Counted from the first letter of the stretch, positions 8,415-17,171 are shown. The stretch is 64,000 nucleotides of DNA from Spirochaetales bacterium (GCA_016839055.1 JAEKNX010000009.1:114755-178754); one strand, 5' to 3'. Program-made: numbers and translations. The notes: generated by a model not told the origin, from the letters alone.

Positions 8415-9173
8415 TTAAGTAAGTTGAGCGAGAACCTGCCTTGTTATCTTCATAATAAGTTCAGCCTCGCTGGAGCTCTGATTTTCTTCAGCAGGGCCAT
8501 TCTCACATGGGTGAACTCCGCCGCCTTGAATTCCAAGGTTTTTTCGGATTAAAACAAGATCATTCACCTGAGCGCAGTTGAATTCTTTCGGCTCGCCTAT
8601 CTGCTTAAGATTTATCATTATATTACCGTACTGTTCAGCCGATTCCATTCGATACATCGCCTGGGTGATACTATCACCCCATGTCAAAAGTCCATGATTA
8701 GCCAGCAGGACAGCATTATGCGATATAACATAGGGCTCAATTGAATCCGGGACTTCTTTGGTTCCCGGAAGCGCATATTCGGCCACGGGAACAACTCCGA
8801 GAGTAAGTATTGATTCGGACATAATAGGACGATCCATCGGTATTCTAGCTATCGCGAATGCTGTTGATGCCGGCGGATGAGCGTGAACAACAGATTTAAC
8901 AGTCTTGTTGAGTTGATATACTCTAATATGCATCTTGACCTCTGATGAGGGCTTGTTAAGACCAATGACAGTGCCGTCCAGCTTCATCTTCACCAGGGAA
9001 TTCGTAGACATTCCGCCCTTACTTACCCCGGTTGGGGTAACTATAATCATATCCTCCGATATTTTCACCGAAATATTCCCGTCATTAGCGGCGACAAAAC
9101 CCTTGGTATACATTTTGTCGCCGATTTCACAGATAGCTTTTCTAGCCTGTATCTCCGTCATATATTCTGCCAT
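8415..9173 (-). CDS. Class II aldolase (fuculose-phosphate aldolase-like) with C-terminal encapsulation-peptide-like tail
   Basis: This Zn-dependent class II aldolase has 252 residues. The catalytic Glu lies in KPSSEVKMH, the metal His pair in VVHAHPP and a further His in LLANHGLLTWG. Family members split 1-phosphoketoses into dihydroxyacetone phosphate and an aldehyde. It is the last gene of the MtnK/MtnA operon, four bases after mtnA. The expected reaction is cleavage of 5-methylthioribulose-1-phosphate or 5-deoxyribulose-1-phosphate. HAHPP favours an aldolase over the related dehydratase MtnB. FucA-type enzymes usually end near residue 215. Here a Gly/Ser/Asn-rich linker (about 211-234) leads to an amphipathic helix, SEAELIMKITRQVLAQLT, like the tags that direct enzymes into bacterial microcompartments. 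Localisation is inference. Confidence 0.85.
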   Translation of the reverse strand: MAEYMTEIQARKAICEIGDKMYTKGFVAANDGNISVKISEDMIIVTPTGVSKGGMSTNSLVKMKLDGTVIGLNKPSSEVKMHIRVYQLNKTVKSVVHAHPPASTAFAIARIPMDRPIMSESILTLGVVPVAEYALPGTKEVPDSIEPYVISHNAVLLANHGLLTWGDSITQAMYRMESAEQYGNIMINLKQIGEPKEFNCAQVNDLVLIRKNLGIQGGGVHPCENGPAEENQSSSEAELIMKITRQVLAQLT

Positions 9174-9176
9174 TAT

Positions 9177-10232
9177 CTAGTCCCTAAAGAGCTTTGTAAG
9201 ATTCTCTTTATAAGGAGCCCTTACTATTCCCTTTTCCGTAATGATTGCTGTTACATACTTGTGGTCGGTAATGTCAAATGCGGGATTGTATGCCTTAACC
9301 TCAGCCAGGGCCGTTCTTCTACCGAAACCGTTTCCTATCTCATCGCCGTCGCGGAGCTCAATTTCAACATCGTCTCCCTTTGCGGTTTTCATATCAATAG
9401 TTGAGTATGGTCCGAGAACATAAAATGGAACTCCGTATTCCTTTGCCAGGATTGCAACCCCCGATGTTCCTATTTTATTAATGACATCGCCATTGGCAGT
9501 GATTCTGTCTGCTCCGACAAGAACAGCGTCAATCTTACCCTGACGCATTACAATGGAAGCCATATTGTCGCAGATAACTGTGACATCGAGCCCCGCCTTG
9601 TAAAGCTCATAAGTGGTTAATCTGGAACCCTGAAGAAGAGGCCTGGTTTCATCGGCGTAGATCTTGAAATCATACCCTTTTTCCTGTCCAGCATACATCG
9701 GGGCCAGGGCAGTACCAATGCCTGAGCAGGCAAGCCCGCCTGCATTACAGTGGGTAAGAAGTCCCATACCGGGCTTCAGAAGTTCAAGACCGTATTTCCC
9801 AATTGCATAACCCATCTCCTGATCTTCACGGAGAATCTCTTCACTCTCATCAAGAAAGGCGGATTTGATTTCATCTACCGATTTGCCTAAGACTTCTTCA
9901 TTCTCAAATCTATCAAACATCCGGTCGAGAGCCCAGAAGAGATTTACTGCGGTAGGACGTGAAGTTGCGAAATACTCCTTGAGAGTGAGAACTTCCTTCT
10001 TGAACTCAGCGACATCAGAAGCGGCTATCCGATTTGAGCACACATACATTCCAAAAGCGGCGGCAATCCCAATCGCCGGGGCACCCCGAACTCTAAGTTT
10101 CTTGATTGCTTCCCATATATCTTCCCTTCTATCGAGTTCGAGGAATTTCTCCTCCACCGGAAGCAGGGTCTGATCTAAAATCACAAGTTTATCTTTAGTC
10201 TCGTTTAACCGAGCTGGTATTATGGTCTTCAT
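9177..10232 (-). CDS. mtnA: S-methyl-5-thioribose-1-phosphate isomerase
   Basis: This 351-residue cytosolic aldose-ketose isomerase converts 5-methylthioribose-1-phosphate (or 5-deoxyribose-1-phosphate) to the 1-phosphoribulose form. Family motifs are intact: the phosphate-binding KLRVRGAPAIGIAAA near residue 45, the catalytic Cys in LLTHCNAGGLA near 160, and the catalytic Asp in VLVGADRITANGDV near 240, followed by NKIGTSG. The length is as expected. It sits between mtnK (13 bases upstream) and the aldolase (four bases downstream). No mtnB, mtnC, mtnD or mtnE gene is present in the window, so the product is probably cleaved by the aldolase rather than recycled to methionine. Confidence 0.93.
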   Translation of the reverse strand: MKTIIPARLNETKDKLVILDQTLLPVEEKFLELDRREDIWEAIKKLRVRGAPAIGIAAAFGMYVCSNRIAASDVAEFKKEVLTLKEYFATSRPTAVNLFWALDRMFDRFENEEVLGKSVDEIKSAFLDESEEILREDQEMGYAIGKYGLELLKPGMGLLTHCNAGGLACSGIGTALAPMYAGQEKGYDFKIYADETRPLLQGSRLTTYELYKAGLDVTVICDNMASIVMRQGKIDAVLVGADRITANGDVINKIGTSGVAILAKEYGVPFYVLGPYSTIDMKTAKGDDVEIELRDGDEIGNGFGRRTALAEVKAYNPAFDITDHKYVTAIITEKGIVRAPYKENLTKLFRD

Positions 10233-10244
10233 TATTTTCCTTCC

Positions 10245-11453
10245 TTATTTGCAGTACTTACTGATTAGGTCAAGATAATCCTGCCCTGTTACATAATTAG
10301 CTCTGTTTAATATCAATTCTTTTGCCATTAAAAGATTTGTTGTTTTTGCCTTGTACCTTGCCTGATCATCTTTAATGTCATTAAGATCCTTAACCTGCGC
10401 AAAACCTACCGTTCTCCTTGTCATTTCACATCCGCAGACACCGGAGGTTTCAACAAAAACCTGTTCTATATAAAATTCCTTAAATCCCTCTTTTTTTGCC
10501 ATCAGATCAGTTACTACACCATCCCAGACTGATAGAAATTTTGCTTTTGTTACATCCACTGTATCCCTGATTGTCTCCAGCATGTAGGTACAGAATTCAT
10601 CTTTCCCGGCGCCTTCTTCCATACTAAAAAAAGCTGAGAGATAGTTCATTATAAGGTTTGCTATAACATTTCCAATGTCATAGGCCATTGGCCCATAAAA
10701 TGCAAACTCTGGATCTATTACCTTTGTACTCTCTTTATTAACAAATATTGAACCTGTATGCAGATCTCCATGCAGTAGGGCTTGAGCATTATTCATAAAA
10801 CAATACTTCATTTTTGCAGCTTCAAGGGCCAGCTCTCTGTCATCAACAATGATCTTTTTGTGAAAATCTATAAGCGAAGCTTCAATATTATTTCTAGCAC
10901 CTAGATTAAATGGTTCGGTGAAGACCAGGTCTTCAGTAATTTCGCATAGTTCAGGATTTATAAAGCTCTTTACGTAAGCTTTCTTCTCCTTATGCTCCAT
11001 TACCACGTCTGAGGTCAGCAAAAGTGTTTTCACTATAAAATCTGAGATCTGTTCGACAAAGTTGGGATAGATTTCATGATCTATCAGTCCGTATCTCATT
11101 ATCACGTAATCAGATAAATCTTCCATAATCATACAACACATTTCATTATCATATAAATATATTTCAGGAACAAGGCCGCCGGTCAGCTTGTATTCAATTT
11201 CAAGTATCCTGCTTTCAATCTCACCCCGGCCGATGTCCAGCGGCCAGTCTTCCCCTGCCGCTCTGACATAGGGAAGAGACTGTTTTACGATAAGGCTCTT
11301 GCTGCTTTTTACATCTTTTACCATGAAAACAAGATTAAGGTTTCCATCTCCGATTTCATTACACTTAAACTGTGCATCCTTGCTAAAAAAAACTAACTTT
11401 TTATTAACATAATCGATAACAGTTTCTTCAGTCAGCTCATAATATTTATCCAT
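10245..11453 (-). CDS. mtnK: 5-methylthioribose kinase
   Basis: The 402-residue cytosolic kinase of the choline-kinase/APH fold phosphorylates C1 of 5-methylthioribose with ATP. Visible features are the N-lobe (GDGNLNLVFMVKD, then SLIVKQSLPYVR with the ATP-binding Lys), the Brenner-type catalytic loop ALLHGDLHTGSIFV with the catalytic Asp, and VIDPEFAFYGPMAYDIGN with the metal-binding Asp. The family is about 400 residues. It lies six bases after the permease gene and directly before mtnA. Related kinases also accept 5-deoxyribose, so either substrate is possible. Confidence 0.93.
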   Translation of the reverse strand: MDKYYELTEETVIDYVNKKLVFFSKDAQFKCNEIGDGNLNLVFMVKDVKSSKSLIVKQSLPYVRAAGEDWPLDIGRGEIESRILEIEYKLTGGLVPEIYLYDNEMCCMIMEDLSDYVIMRYGLIDHEIYPNFVEQISDFIVKTLLLTSDVVMEHKEKKAYVKSFINPELCEITEDLVFTEPFNLGARNNIEASLIDFHKKIIVDDRELALEAAKMKYCFMNNAQALLHGDLHTGSIFVNKESTKVIDPEFAFYGPMAYDIGNVIANLIMNYLSAFFSMEEGAGKDEFCTYMLETIRDTVDVTKAKFLSVWDGVVTDLMAKKEGFKEFYIEQVFVETSGVCGCEMTRRTVGFAQVKDLNDIKDDQARYKAKTTNLLMAKELILNRANYVTGQDYLDLISKYCK

Positions 11454-11459
11454 AAGGTT

Positions 11460-12479
11460 TTATCCCTTCTTTTTATAGTAGGTCAGGCCAAGGCCGAGAA
11501 TAAGCACAATTCCCTTTACAATATTCTGAGAATAGTAAGGAAAACTCATCATTACAAGTCCATTCATCAGGATGCCTACAAGAAGGGCTCCGAGAAGTGT
11601 TCCGAACGCATTCGGCTTACCGGCTCCAAGCACTGAATATCCTATATAGGCGGCTGCGACTGCATCCATAAGATATGGACCTGCAGAGTCAACCTCACCG
11701 GAACCGAGTCTCGCGCAGAGAACTACTCCGGCAATTGCTGCGATTCCTCCTGAGAGTACATAAGCAAGAGTACGATATTTCTTAGTTGGAATACCGGAGA
11801 GTCTGGCAGCCTCTTCGTTTCCGCCGGTCATATAGAGGAAACGGCCGTGCTTTGTCCGGTTCAGAAAAATGTGCACGATGGTGGCAATTGCAAGCATTAT
11901 AAATATTGGAATTGGAATCTCGAGAAATTCATGCTGTCCTATAGCCTTGAATCCTTCCGACATAAGGCCGGGAGCAACTCCGCCCTTGAGCATCGGCATA
12001 TAGTTATAAATAGCTGATCCCTGCTGAAAAGTAATAGAAACCCCAGTGATAACAAACATCATAGACAGAGTTGTCAGCATATCCGAAATTCCAAGTTTGA
12101 TAATAAGAAATGAGTTTATAAGGCCTATCGAGCAGCCGACTAAAATCGGCAGTAGAATTGCAAAGGCAGGGTGCAGTTCCCATAAAATCATCACCTTCGC
12201 GGCAATTACAGCGGCGAATGATGCTGTTGCCGCTGTTGACAGGTCAAATCCGTCAACTGTAAGGGACATAGTCATAGCAAGAGCTATCAAACAGACTATG
12301 GAAACCGACCTGAAAATGTTTGTCATATTACCGAAAGTAAACCAGTTTTCAACCGATACTGAAAAATATATTATCGCCAGGATTGTGACAACGATTGTTC
12401 CGTATCTATAGAGAAAACCGAATATGTCAAATTTCCCTTTGCTGTCCGTGAAAACGAACATATCCTTCAATTTATTCAT
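11460..12479 (-). CDS. Sugar ABC transporter permease (RbsC/CUT2 type), predicted 5-deoxypentose/methylthioribose importer
   Basis: The 339-residue inner-membrane protein has 8-10 hydrophobic segments and the CUT2 permease loop GGNEEAARLSGIPTKKYRTLAYVLSG (quoted in part), which contacts the ATPase. ATG 12479 (MNKLKDMF) overlaps the ATPase stop by eight bases and follows GGAGGAAGG inside the ATPase gene, so the genes are translationally coupled. A longer in-frame start at 12551 lies deep in the ATPase gene and is unlikely. The specificity for a methylthio- or deoxy-pentose is inferred from the operon context. Confidence 0.88.
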   Translation of the reverse strand: MNKLKDMFVFTDSKGKFDIFGFLYRYGTIVVTILAIIYFSVSVENWFTFGNMTNIFRSVSIVCLIALAMTMSLTVDGFDLSTAATASFAAVIAAKVMILWELHPAFAILLPILVGCSIGLINSFLIIKLGISDMLTTLSMMFVITGVSITFQQGSAIYNYMPMLKGGVAPGLMSEGFKAIGQHEFLEIPIPIFIMLAIATIVHIFLNRTKHGRFLYMTGGNEEAARLSGIPTKKYRTLAYVLSGGIAAIAGVVLCARLGSGEVDSAGPYLMDAVAAAYIGYSVLGAGKPNAFGTLLGALLVGILMNGLVMMSFPYYSQNIVKGIVLILGLGLTYYKKKG

Positions 12480-13980
12480 CCCTTCCTCCGCCGGTAGAGT
12501 ATAGTAATAACTCTTCTTCGTTAGTATTTTTTGTAACAAGCTCAGCTGCAATGGTGCCGTTATACATAACGTAAACCCTATCGGTTAAACCGAGAATTTC
12601 ACTGAACTCACAGGTTGCATATAATACGCCCTTCTTCTTCTCGACGAGGCCTCCAATGAGCTTATAAATTTCAGCTTTGGAACCTACATCAACACCCTTG
12701 GTTGGTTCATCGAAGAGAAAAACCTCCGCATCAGAAATAATCCATTTTCCAAGAGCAACCTTCTGCTGGTTTCCGCCGGAGAGTTTTGAGACGAGCTGCT
12801 TTTCACTAGGAGCCTTGATTCCAACAGTTCTAATGGTCTTGAGGGCTGATTCCCTAAGCATTCCAGCATTCATAAAAGGCCCATTACAGTATTTCTTAAG
12901 AGTCGGCAGGGTTGAGTTGGTTTCAATCGATTCCTGCACAATAACCCCTTCCCTTCTTCGCTCTTCCGGCACTAGAGCAAGACCGTCTTTAACGGCGGCA
13001 GCTGGATTCTTCGGTGCTACAGACTTTCCATTAAGGACAACTTCACCGCTATGTCTCCGGGTTGCACCAAAGAGCAGTTTAACCAGTTCGGTTTTGCCTG
13101 CTCCGACAAGTCCCGAGATACCTACAATCTCTCCGGCGTTGATATGTATATTCACATCATTAACTCCGCCTTCTCCATTGAGATTCCGGACCTCAAAAAT
13201 CTTGCCGCCTATCTCCACCTCATGTTTCGGGAATGTGCTCTCAAGCTTACGGCCAAGCATCTTCTCTACTATTGTATCGATGGTTTCATTTGCGGTCAGA
13301 TAATTACCAACAAGCTGTCCATCCCTGAGCACCGTTATTCGTTCACATATTTTAAAAATTTCATCAAGTCTGTGAGAGATGAAAATAACGCTCACACCCC
13401 GGTTCTTTACAGTCTCAACTATTTCGAAAAGCCTGTCTGTTTCTTCAACACTCAAGGGAGCTGTTGGCTCATCCAAAATAAGATAATCGGCCTTGTGAAA
13501 GACTGCTCTTCCTATTAGCACCATCTGTTTTTCAGACAGAGTAAGCTCACTTACAAGCTTGTTAACATCGATATCAAGACCAAGCTTTTTCATTGTCTCA
13601 CTTGCTTCGCGCTGGATCATTTTCCAGTCAATAAAAATTCCCTTCAATTCACCAATCAGATAATCCATCATAATATTTTCAGCTACCGAAAGATGTGGAA
13701 TCAATGCGGTATCTACTTCCTGATAAACTATGACTATGCCGTTTTTCTTGGCATCCATTGGATTATGAATTTCAATTTTCTGTTCGTCGATGAAAATTTC
13801 ACCCGCGGTATTCTGATAAACACCGCTAAGAACCTTCATCAAGGTACTCTTTCCAGCACCATTAGCACCAATAAGGGCATGGACCTCTCCTTTTTTAACT
13901 GAGAAGTCAACTCCGTCAAGCGCTTTCACCCCGGGGAATACCATCGAAATCCCCTTCATTTCCAAGCCCTTTGAATCCAT
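12472..13980 (-). CDS. Sugar ABC transporter ATP-binding protein (two ATPase domains)
   Basis: The 502-residue cytosolic protein has tandem nucleotide-binding domains, as in RbsA, XylG and MglA. Domain 1 (about 5-240) has Walker A GANGAGKST, signature LTLSEKQMVLIGRA and Walker B YLILDEPTAPLS. Domain 2 (about 255-500) has the degenerate Walker A GLVGAGKTE typical of these proteins, the signature LSGGNQQKVALGKW and VFLFDEPTKGVDVG. ATG 13980 (MDSKGLEMKG) starts the conserved region; the upstream extension to 14067 is unrelated. Its gene lies about 240 bases after the binding-protein gene, with a strong stem-loop between them. Confidence 0.9.
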   Translation of the reverse strand: MDSKGLEMKGISMVFPGVKALDGVDFSVKKGEVHALIGANGAGKSTLMKVLSGVYQNTAGEIFIDEQKIEIHNPMDAKKNGIVIVYQEVDTALIPHLSVAENIMMDYLIGELKGIFIDWKMIQREASETMKKLGLDIDVNKLVSELTLSEKQMVLIGRAVFHKADYLILDEPTAPLSVEETDRLFEIVETVKNRGVSVIFISHRLDEIFKICERITVLRDGQLVGNYLTANETIDTIVEKMLGRKLESTFPKHEVEIGGKIFEVRNLNGEGGVNDVNIHINAGEIVGISGLVGAGKTELVKLLFGATRRHSGEVVLNGKSVAPKNPAAAVKDGLALVPEERRREGVIVQESIETNSTLPTLKKYCNGPFMNAGMLRESALKTIRTVGIKAPSEKQLVSKLSGGNQQKVALGKWIISDAEVFLFDEPTKGVDVGSKAEIYKLIGGLVEKKKGVLYATCEFSEILGLTDRVYVMYNGTIAAELVTKNTNEEELLLYSTGGGRDE

Positions 13981-14147
13981 ATTCCTATAACCACCTAATA
14001 GTATCAACAGTATTCTAACTAAACATAGTACACCCGTAATCTTCATTCTGGAAGAAACAATCGGCAAAAGATCCCGGCCCGGGTGTGCGACTTTAATTTA
14101 AAGGTTAAAAAATCATGTCCTTTCAGTAGAACACTATCGGTTAAATC

Positions 14148-14176
14148 GGCGGAAGAGACAACTTTACTCTTCCGCC
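14148..14176 (-). other. Intercistronic stem-loop after the binding-protein gene
   Basis: GGCGGAAGAG (14148-14157) and CTCTTCCGCC (14167-14176) form a perfect ten-base stem with a nine-base loop. It lies between the binding-protein stop and the ATPase start and is not followed by a U-run on the minus strand. It is most likely a transcript-stabilising or partial-attenuation hairpin. Such elements commonly let the binding protein be made in excess over the transporter core. Confidence 0.6.
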
Positions 14177-14218
14177 TTAATTTCAATAAACGCCGAGACA
14201 ATACATCGGCACTTTTTT

Positions 14219-15349
14219 CTACTGAGCTGCCGCTATTGCAGTCATCCAGTCTTCGAGGAATTCATTAGTTGATCCCCAGCCTGCGTAGAACTCTGATAGA
14301 TCAGCCATACTCAAAGGGCGTTCTTTGATAGTGGGAAGATCTGAAGCTTTAACCAGAACAGGTGTCAATGAATAATATCTTGGCAAGGCCTGTCCACTTA
14401 TTGCAAGCATTGCAAGTCTTACCTGAACGATACCGATAACTGTCGGATCTACTGCTGATGAAGAAATCCATATTTCAGGATGTGTCTGCATCATCGCAAG
14501 GTCCTGATCAGACATATCTACTGAAAACAGAGGTATTTTTTTTCCGGACGAAAGTATTGCATTGTAAAAACCCTTTGCATATTCATCCCATACTGCATAA
14601 ACGGCGTCGATTTTGCCGCTCTTATCTGCGTCAAGAATAGCTTCGAGCGCAGTCTGAGCCTTCGCCATAACACCAGCGGTTCCCAGGTCAATTGTCTCAA
14701 GGACTTTAATTCCGGTGTAAGTTGGAAGAATACCGCCTTCCCAGATTCTATGTCTTTTATCTGTCGGAGGCACGTTGGCAACCCTGTTGTAAACAACATC
14801 AGCAGAACCATCAAGGTAGTTTACGAGTGACATTTGAGAAAGAAGTCCCATCATAAGGTCATACTGATCCATTGCAACGAGCATTCCGGGCTTAACATCA
14901 GAAGGGATATCGAAATCGTTATCAAAAACAATTACGGGAATTCCTGCTTTAAGAGCCTTATTGATTGACGCCTGAAGAGCATCCTTTTTACCGTGGGAAG
15001 TAAGAATTGCATCAACTCCCTGAGTTACAGCGTTCTCAATTCCCTCAGCCATTGCCTGCAGGTCATTATTCGCATCAATAACGTTAACTTCGATGCCGTA
15101 TTTTGCAGCCTCATTTTTAACACCATTGATGTGCATTGTCATGTGCGTACCGGTGCCCCATTCTTTAACAAGAGCAATTTTAATTTTCTTATCACCGGTA
15201 AACGCTGCAGGAATATCTCCGCTTACAACAGATGCGGGCGCTGCTGCGGCAGTCTTCTCTACACCGACATTTTCTTCAGTTTTCCCGCCGCAGGCAACAA
15301 ACCCAAGGACAAGAAAAACAGCCAAAAGTACAGTAATTAATTTTTTCAC
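14219..15349 (-). CDS. Sugar ABC transporter substrate-binding lipoprotein
   Basis: This predicted lipoprotein has 376 residues. It begins VKKLITVLLAVFLVLGFVAC with lipidation at Cys20, followed by a Gly/Glu linker and then a two-lobed periplasmic-binding domain of the RbsB type (KIKIALVKEWGTGTHMTMH, then IENAVTQGVDAILTSHGKKDAL). The start is GTG 15349; GGGGGA lies four to five bases upstream. It is the first structural gene of the import/catabolism operon and has a strong promoter with an embedded dyad. It should capture the extracellular ligand for the importer. By context that is 5-methylthioribose, 5-deoxyribose or a nucleoside-derived relative. Confidence 0.88.
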   Translation of the reverse strand: MKKLITVLLAVFLVLGFVACGGKTEENVGVEKTAAAAPASVVSGDIPAAFTGDKKIKIALVKEWGTGTHMTMHINGVKNEAAKYGIEVNVIDANNDLQAMAEGIENAVTQGVDAILTSHGKKDALQASINKALKAGIPVIVFDNDFDIPSDVKPGMLVAMDQYDLMMGLLSQMSLVNYLDGSADVVYNRVANVPPTDKRHRIWEGGILPTYTGIKVLETIDLGTAGVMAKAQTALEAILDADKSGKIDAVYAVWDEYAKGFYNAILSSGKKIPLFSVDMSDQDLAMMQTHPEIWISSSAVDPTVIGIVQVRLAMLAISGQALPRYYSLTPVLVKASDLPTIKERPLSMADLSEFYAGWGSTNEFLEDWMTAIAAAQ

Positions 15350-15406
15350 ATTTCCCCCTATTAAAATAATCAAATTCCGAGAAAGCAATTTCATATCGCT
15401 TCATTT

Positions 15407-15434
15407 ATAATAACATAATTTCATATTATGTCAA
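15407..15434 (-). promoter_or_regulatory. Promoter with repressor-like dyad in the spacer, upstream of the binding-protein gene
   Basis: On the minus strand TTGACA (15434-15429) and TATTAT (15412-15407) are 16 bases apart. A perfect dyad, ACATAAT at 15413-15419 and ATTATGT at 15425-15431, fills the spacer. A repressor bound there would block RNA polymerase. The deoR-type gene directly upstream is the natural candidate. The match to promoter consensus is strong; the repressor assignment is inference. Confidence 0.65.
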
Positions 15435-15569
15435 TTTTTTTCGTAAGACATCTACTTATAATGCATATAAATGATTTTTATTGAAATTTCACACTGCACT
15501 ACCTTCTATATGCAAAGATATGCAATTGAAATTGATGAAATTGGAGTTTAAGGATTGATAATAATATTA

Positions 15570-16319
15570 TTAGTTCATCTCAACCGAGTAGATATTCTCA
15601 AGATCGAGGTATTTTTGTTCAATTTCGCCGGCTACAATTATAGTATCGAATTCTTCAGGAGCAGCAAAGGTATACTTGGAATTGACTCCAATCTTTGTTG
15701 AATCAAGAAGCAGATAGGATTTTTGAGATCGTCTCATCGCAACGCGGTTTATCTCAGCAACTCCCGATTCAGAAGTTGACGCGCCTTGCTCCAGAGTAAA
15801 ACCGGAAGCGCCTATAAAACATTTGTCGAAGTTCATCTGCTCAATCTGCTTTATAGCATCGTACCCGACCACAACGGCTATGTTATTGAGAAGTTCGCCA
15901 CCGAGCAGCTGGCTATTAATCTTATTCTCCATAAGCTTTTCAATGTGATGGACTCCGTTAGTGACAACCGTTATATTCTTGCCGCCGAGATTCGCGAACA
16001 TCCAATTCTCAGTTGTGCCGGGTCCTACATAAATGAACTGACCGTCGTTAACGAGGGTGGCGGCATAGCCTGCTACTATCTCCTTCATATCACGATTAAG
16101 AGTCAGCTTCTCCTTGATGTTCCTCTCGGAGACGTTCACCCTGATTCTGGCCGCACCGCCCTGGAGAAGTTCAACCTGTCCTTCCTCTTCAAAGAGCTTC
16201 AGATCACGTCGTACTGTCGCCAGGGATACACCTGTATAGTCAACAAGCTCATCAAGATATACTAATTCCTTGGCATGAAGTAATTCAAGAACCTTTTTTC
16301 TTCTGATATATGGTATCAT
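15570..16319 (-). CDS. DeoR-family transcriptional repressor
   Basis: The 249-residue regulator has an N-terminal winged HTH (residues about 1-55: RRKKVLELLHAKELVYLDELVDYTGVSLATVRRDLKLFEEEG, quoted in pieces across the domain) and a C-terminal DeoR sensor domain of the phosphosugar-isomerase-like fold (about 75-245: YVGPGTTENWMFANL, TVVTNGVH). These sensors usually bind a phosphorylated sugar intermediate. ATG 16319 (MIPYIRRK) has GGGAGA about six bases upstream. It precedes the importer/mtnK/mtnA/aldolase genes and probably represses them until a phosphopentose accumulates. Confidence 0.88.
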   Translation of the reverse strand: MIPYIRRKKVLELLHAKELVYLDELVDYTGVSLATVRRDLKLFEEEGQVELLQGGAARIRVNVSERNIKEKLTLNRDMKEIVAGYAATLVNDGQFIYVGPGTTENWMFANLGGKNITVVTNGVHHIEKLMENKINSQLLGGELLNNIAVVVGYDAIKQIEQMNFDKCFIGASGFTLEQGASTSESGVAEINRVAMRRSQKSYLLLDSTKIGVNSKYTFAAPEEFDTIIVAGEIEQKYLDLENIYSVEMN

Positions 16320-16337
16320 TGCTCGTCTCCCAATTAA

Positions 16338-16366
16338 TAAGTACAATAGTTTTCGTATTTTGTCAA
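16338..16366 (-). promoter_or_regulatory. Putative deoR promoter with TTGAC repeats upstream
   Basis: TTGACA (16366-16361) and TACTTA (16343-16338) lie 17 bases apart on the minus strand, about 20 bases before the deoR start. Upstream, 16361-16408 contains several TTGAC/GTCAA elements in close succession (for example 16381-16385, 16391-16396 and 16401-16405), a pattern that could be an autoregulatory binding region. Confidence 0.4.
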
Positions 16367-16556
16367 ACAATTTCAACAATTTTGACTATTCTTGACAAAT
16401 TTTGACATGTGTTAATTACAGTAACCCAAAATTCTTAAATAAATTGCAGATCCAAAGATAAATTTAATGGAGACCAGGCTGAGTATCGACTCCAACCTGA
16501 TTAAAACCTGAACAGGCTTCCGGATAGTTTTATACTTTTCGGGCATCTATCAGCGG

Positions 16557-17171
16557 CTAAAGAATACTTAGTCTGGAGGCCATCTGAATTGCTTCAGCCG
16601 TATTTGCCGCCTTCATCCTTGAAAGAATATGCTGACGGTGATTATTAACCGTGCTCACACTGAGACCCAGATAATCAGCTATATCGCGGCTGGCATAGCC
16701 CCGGGCGATAAGTCCGAGGATTTCAAGTTGTCTGGGTGAAACCGGAGAACTGACTTCAGAATCTTCTGGTGCAAAAAGAACCCTGCTTCCATCCGAAAGT
16801 TTTTCCATATACCTGCGGGCTGGAACATCCTGATCATGAAGGGGTGACAAGTCATTTATTATCAGAACAAGCCACACTTCCCCTTTCATTCCGAGCTCAA
16901 GGACAGTTATCTGCTGAACAATCCTGAAGGACTGACCTCTACTGCCCTTCATCCTGAAATCAAGACAGATCTTGTAATTTTTCCGTTCCGAAATTGGTAG
17001 CGAATAAAGATATTCAAAGCTTGCGATACTGGTATCAAAATAAAACGACAGATCCTCCGCATCCACATGCTCATAAAAGTATTCCATACCATACTTTTTC
17101 GCCTCGACACTGTCCAGATTAAAAAGAAACTTGAAATTAGGAGTTAGAAAACGGTATCCGAGTTCCGCCAT
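16557..17171 (-). CDS. LuxR-type response protein with PAS-like sensor domain
   Basis: The 204-residue protein has a PAS-like N-terminus (YRFLTPNFKFLFNLDS, YFYEHVDAEDLSFYFD, residues about 5-125) and a C-terminal LuxR/FixJ HTH (about 140-200: VSPRQLEILGLIARGYASRDIADYLGLSVSTVNNHRQHIL, quoted across the domain). No phosphoacceptor receiver domain is present. ATG 17171 opens the conserved part. A GTG at 17261 would add 30 residues but overlaps a cysteine-rich fragment on the other strand and has no well-placed ribosome site, so the start is uncertain. The target is unknown; no neighbour shares its strand closely enough to form an operon. Confidence 0.75.
   Translation of the reverse strand: MAELGYRFLTPNFKFLFNLDSVEAKKYGMEYFYEHVDAEDLSFYFDTSIASFEYLYSLPISERKNYKICLDFRMKGSRGQSFRIVQQITVLELGMKGEVWLVLIINDLSPLHDQDVPARRYMEKLSDGSRVLFAPEDSEVSSPVSPRQLEILGLIARGYASRDIADYLGLSVSTVNNHRQHILSRMKAANTAEAIQMASRLSIL

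Noticed and set aside
8415..9173. Reading the aldolase-like gene as mtnB (methylthioribulose-1-phosphate dehydratase)
   Set aside because: The HAHPP and SSEVKMH motifs fit fuculose-phosphate-type aldolases, and no other methionine-salvage gene follows.
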